Origin: Floridanema evergladense
GTDB taxonomy: Bacteria; Cyanobacteriota; Cyanobacteriia; Cyanobacteriales; Aerosakkonemataceae
Strand: one strand, 5' to 3'
NCBI RefSeq assembly: GCF_041929205.1
Contig: NZ_JBHFNT010000288.1
DNA: 64,000 bases
Both the position numbers and the translations under genes were made by a program. This document shows positions 63,868 to 64,000 of the stretch, piece by piece (positions within the stretch are counted from its first letter, which is position 1; each line of letters starts with the position of its first letter). A model generated the notes under the pieces. It saw nothing but the letters and a program-made list of their open reading frames with translations, made no database searches and was not told the origin of the DNA.

Positions 63868-64000
63868 AGTACGTAGTTTGGCGGGAGCGGGCAAAAAAAG
63901 GCCGGCAACCGACAAACAGACCCATAATAGAAACCCAATAAAAAAAAATTTAAAAAAGTTTGAAAAAAACCGATAAAAAAGATTAATTTTTTTTTGTTTT
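63868..64000. other. Low-complexity sequence end
   Basis: The last ~130 bases become a mix of G-rich fragments and long A and T runs, unlike any other spacer here. This looks like a low-quality contig end rather than biology. No feature should be called in it. Confidence 0.6.

Noticed and set aside
62854..64000. Complete mycosporine-like amino acid gene cluster
   Set aside because: Only one candidate gene is present. No dehydroquinate-synthase-like, O-methyltransferase or second ATP-grasp gene is visible in the window.
1..64000. tRNA genes
   Set aside because: A scan by eye for the T-loop pattern GGTTCRANYCC gave only the palindrome at 32881-32909, which lacks a cloverleaf. A search program would be decisive.

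Overview
The window comes from a cyanobacterium, most likely a filamentous form of the Oscillatoria/Microcoleus/Nostoc type (inference from gene content). The octamer GCGATCGC (HIP1) is scattered throughout in genes and spacers. The DNA is AT-rich, carries heptanucleotide STRR repeats and many short dispersed palindromes, and encodes lineage markers: a KaiB-domain protein, a PilT motor, sucrose synthase, a cytochrome c6-like protein, DUF4912 repeats and many hybrid histidine kinases. No tRNA, rRNA or CRISPR array was recognised.

Layout. 0-5 kb: end of a Pro/Glu repeat protein, a thioredoxin-NHL protein, a KaiB-domain fusion and a PilT-type ATPase. 5-13 kb: a small membrane protein, WecB epimerase, a large pentapeptide-repeat protein, and a minus-strand operon of a DUF318 permease, its TIGR03943 partner and an Ig-like/beta-propeller protein. 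13-19 kb: a signalling island in which one CBS-like input domain is joined in turn to a GGDEF domain, an intact histidine kinase and a degenerate one, followed by a truncated PAS-PAS-GAF remnant. 19-27 kb: TenA, QueD, CbbY, a GH65-phosphoglucomutase fusion and sucrose synthase, so a carbohydrate section. 27-34 kb: a possible fibrillin-like protein, cytochrome c6, a DUF937-like protein, a membrane protein joining a PstS-like binding domain to five DUF4912 units, DUF4342, and an AlkA-type glycosylase.

33.7-53.6 kb is the most striking part. Two S1C proteases and a LuxR-type regulator with a degenerate receiver are followed by eight tightly packed same-strand genes: four hybrid kinases, a REC-kinase, a lone receiver, a REC-GAF-GGDEF diguanylate cyclase and a REC-GAF-PAS adenylate cyclase. 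The layout suggests a branched phosphorelay feeding both c-di-GMP and cAMP (inference).

53.6-64 kb: small exported and pentapeptide/TPR proteins, a phosphoesterase, an MscS-type channel, a long spacer with a possible small RNA, a cupin, a HigBA-like toxin-antitoxin pair, MiaB, and a D-Ala-D-Ala-ligase-like ATP-grasp enzyme resembling MysD of mycosporine synthesis. The last ~130 bases are low-complexity and look like a poor contig end.

Two non-autonomous mobile elements with matching 8-base flanking repeats are readable directly (26654-26803 and 54045-54187), as is a palindrome inserted in frame inside the DUF4912 gene.
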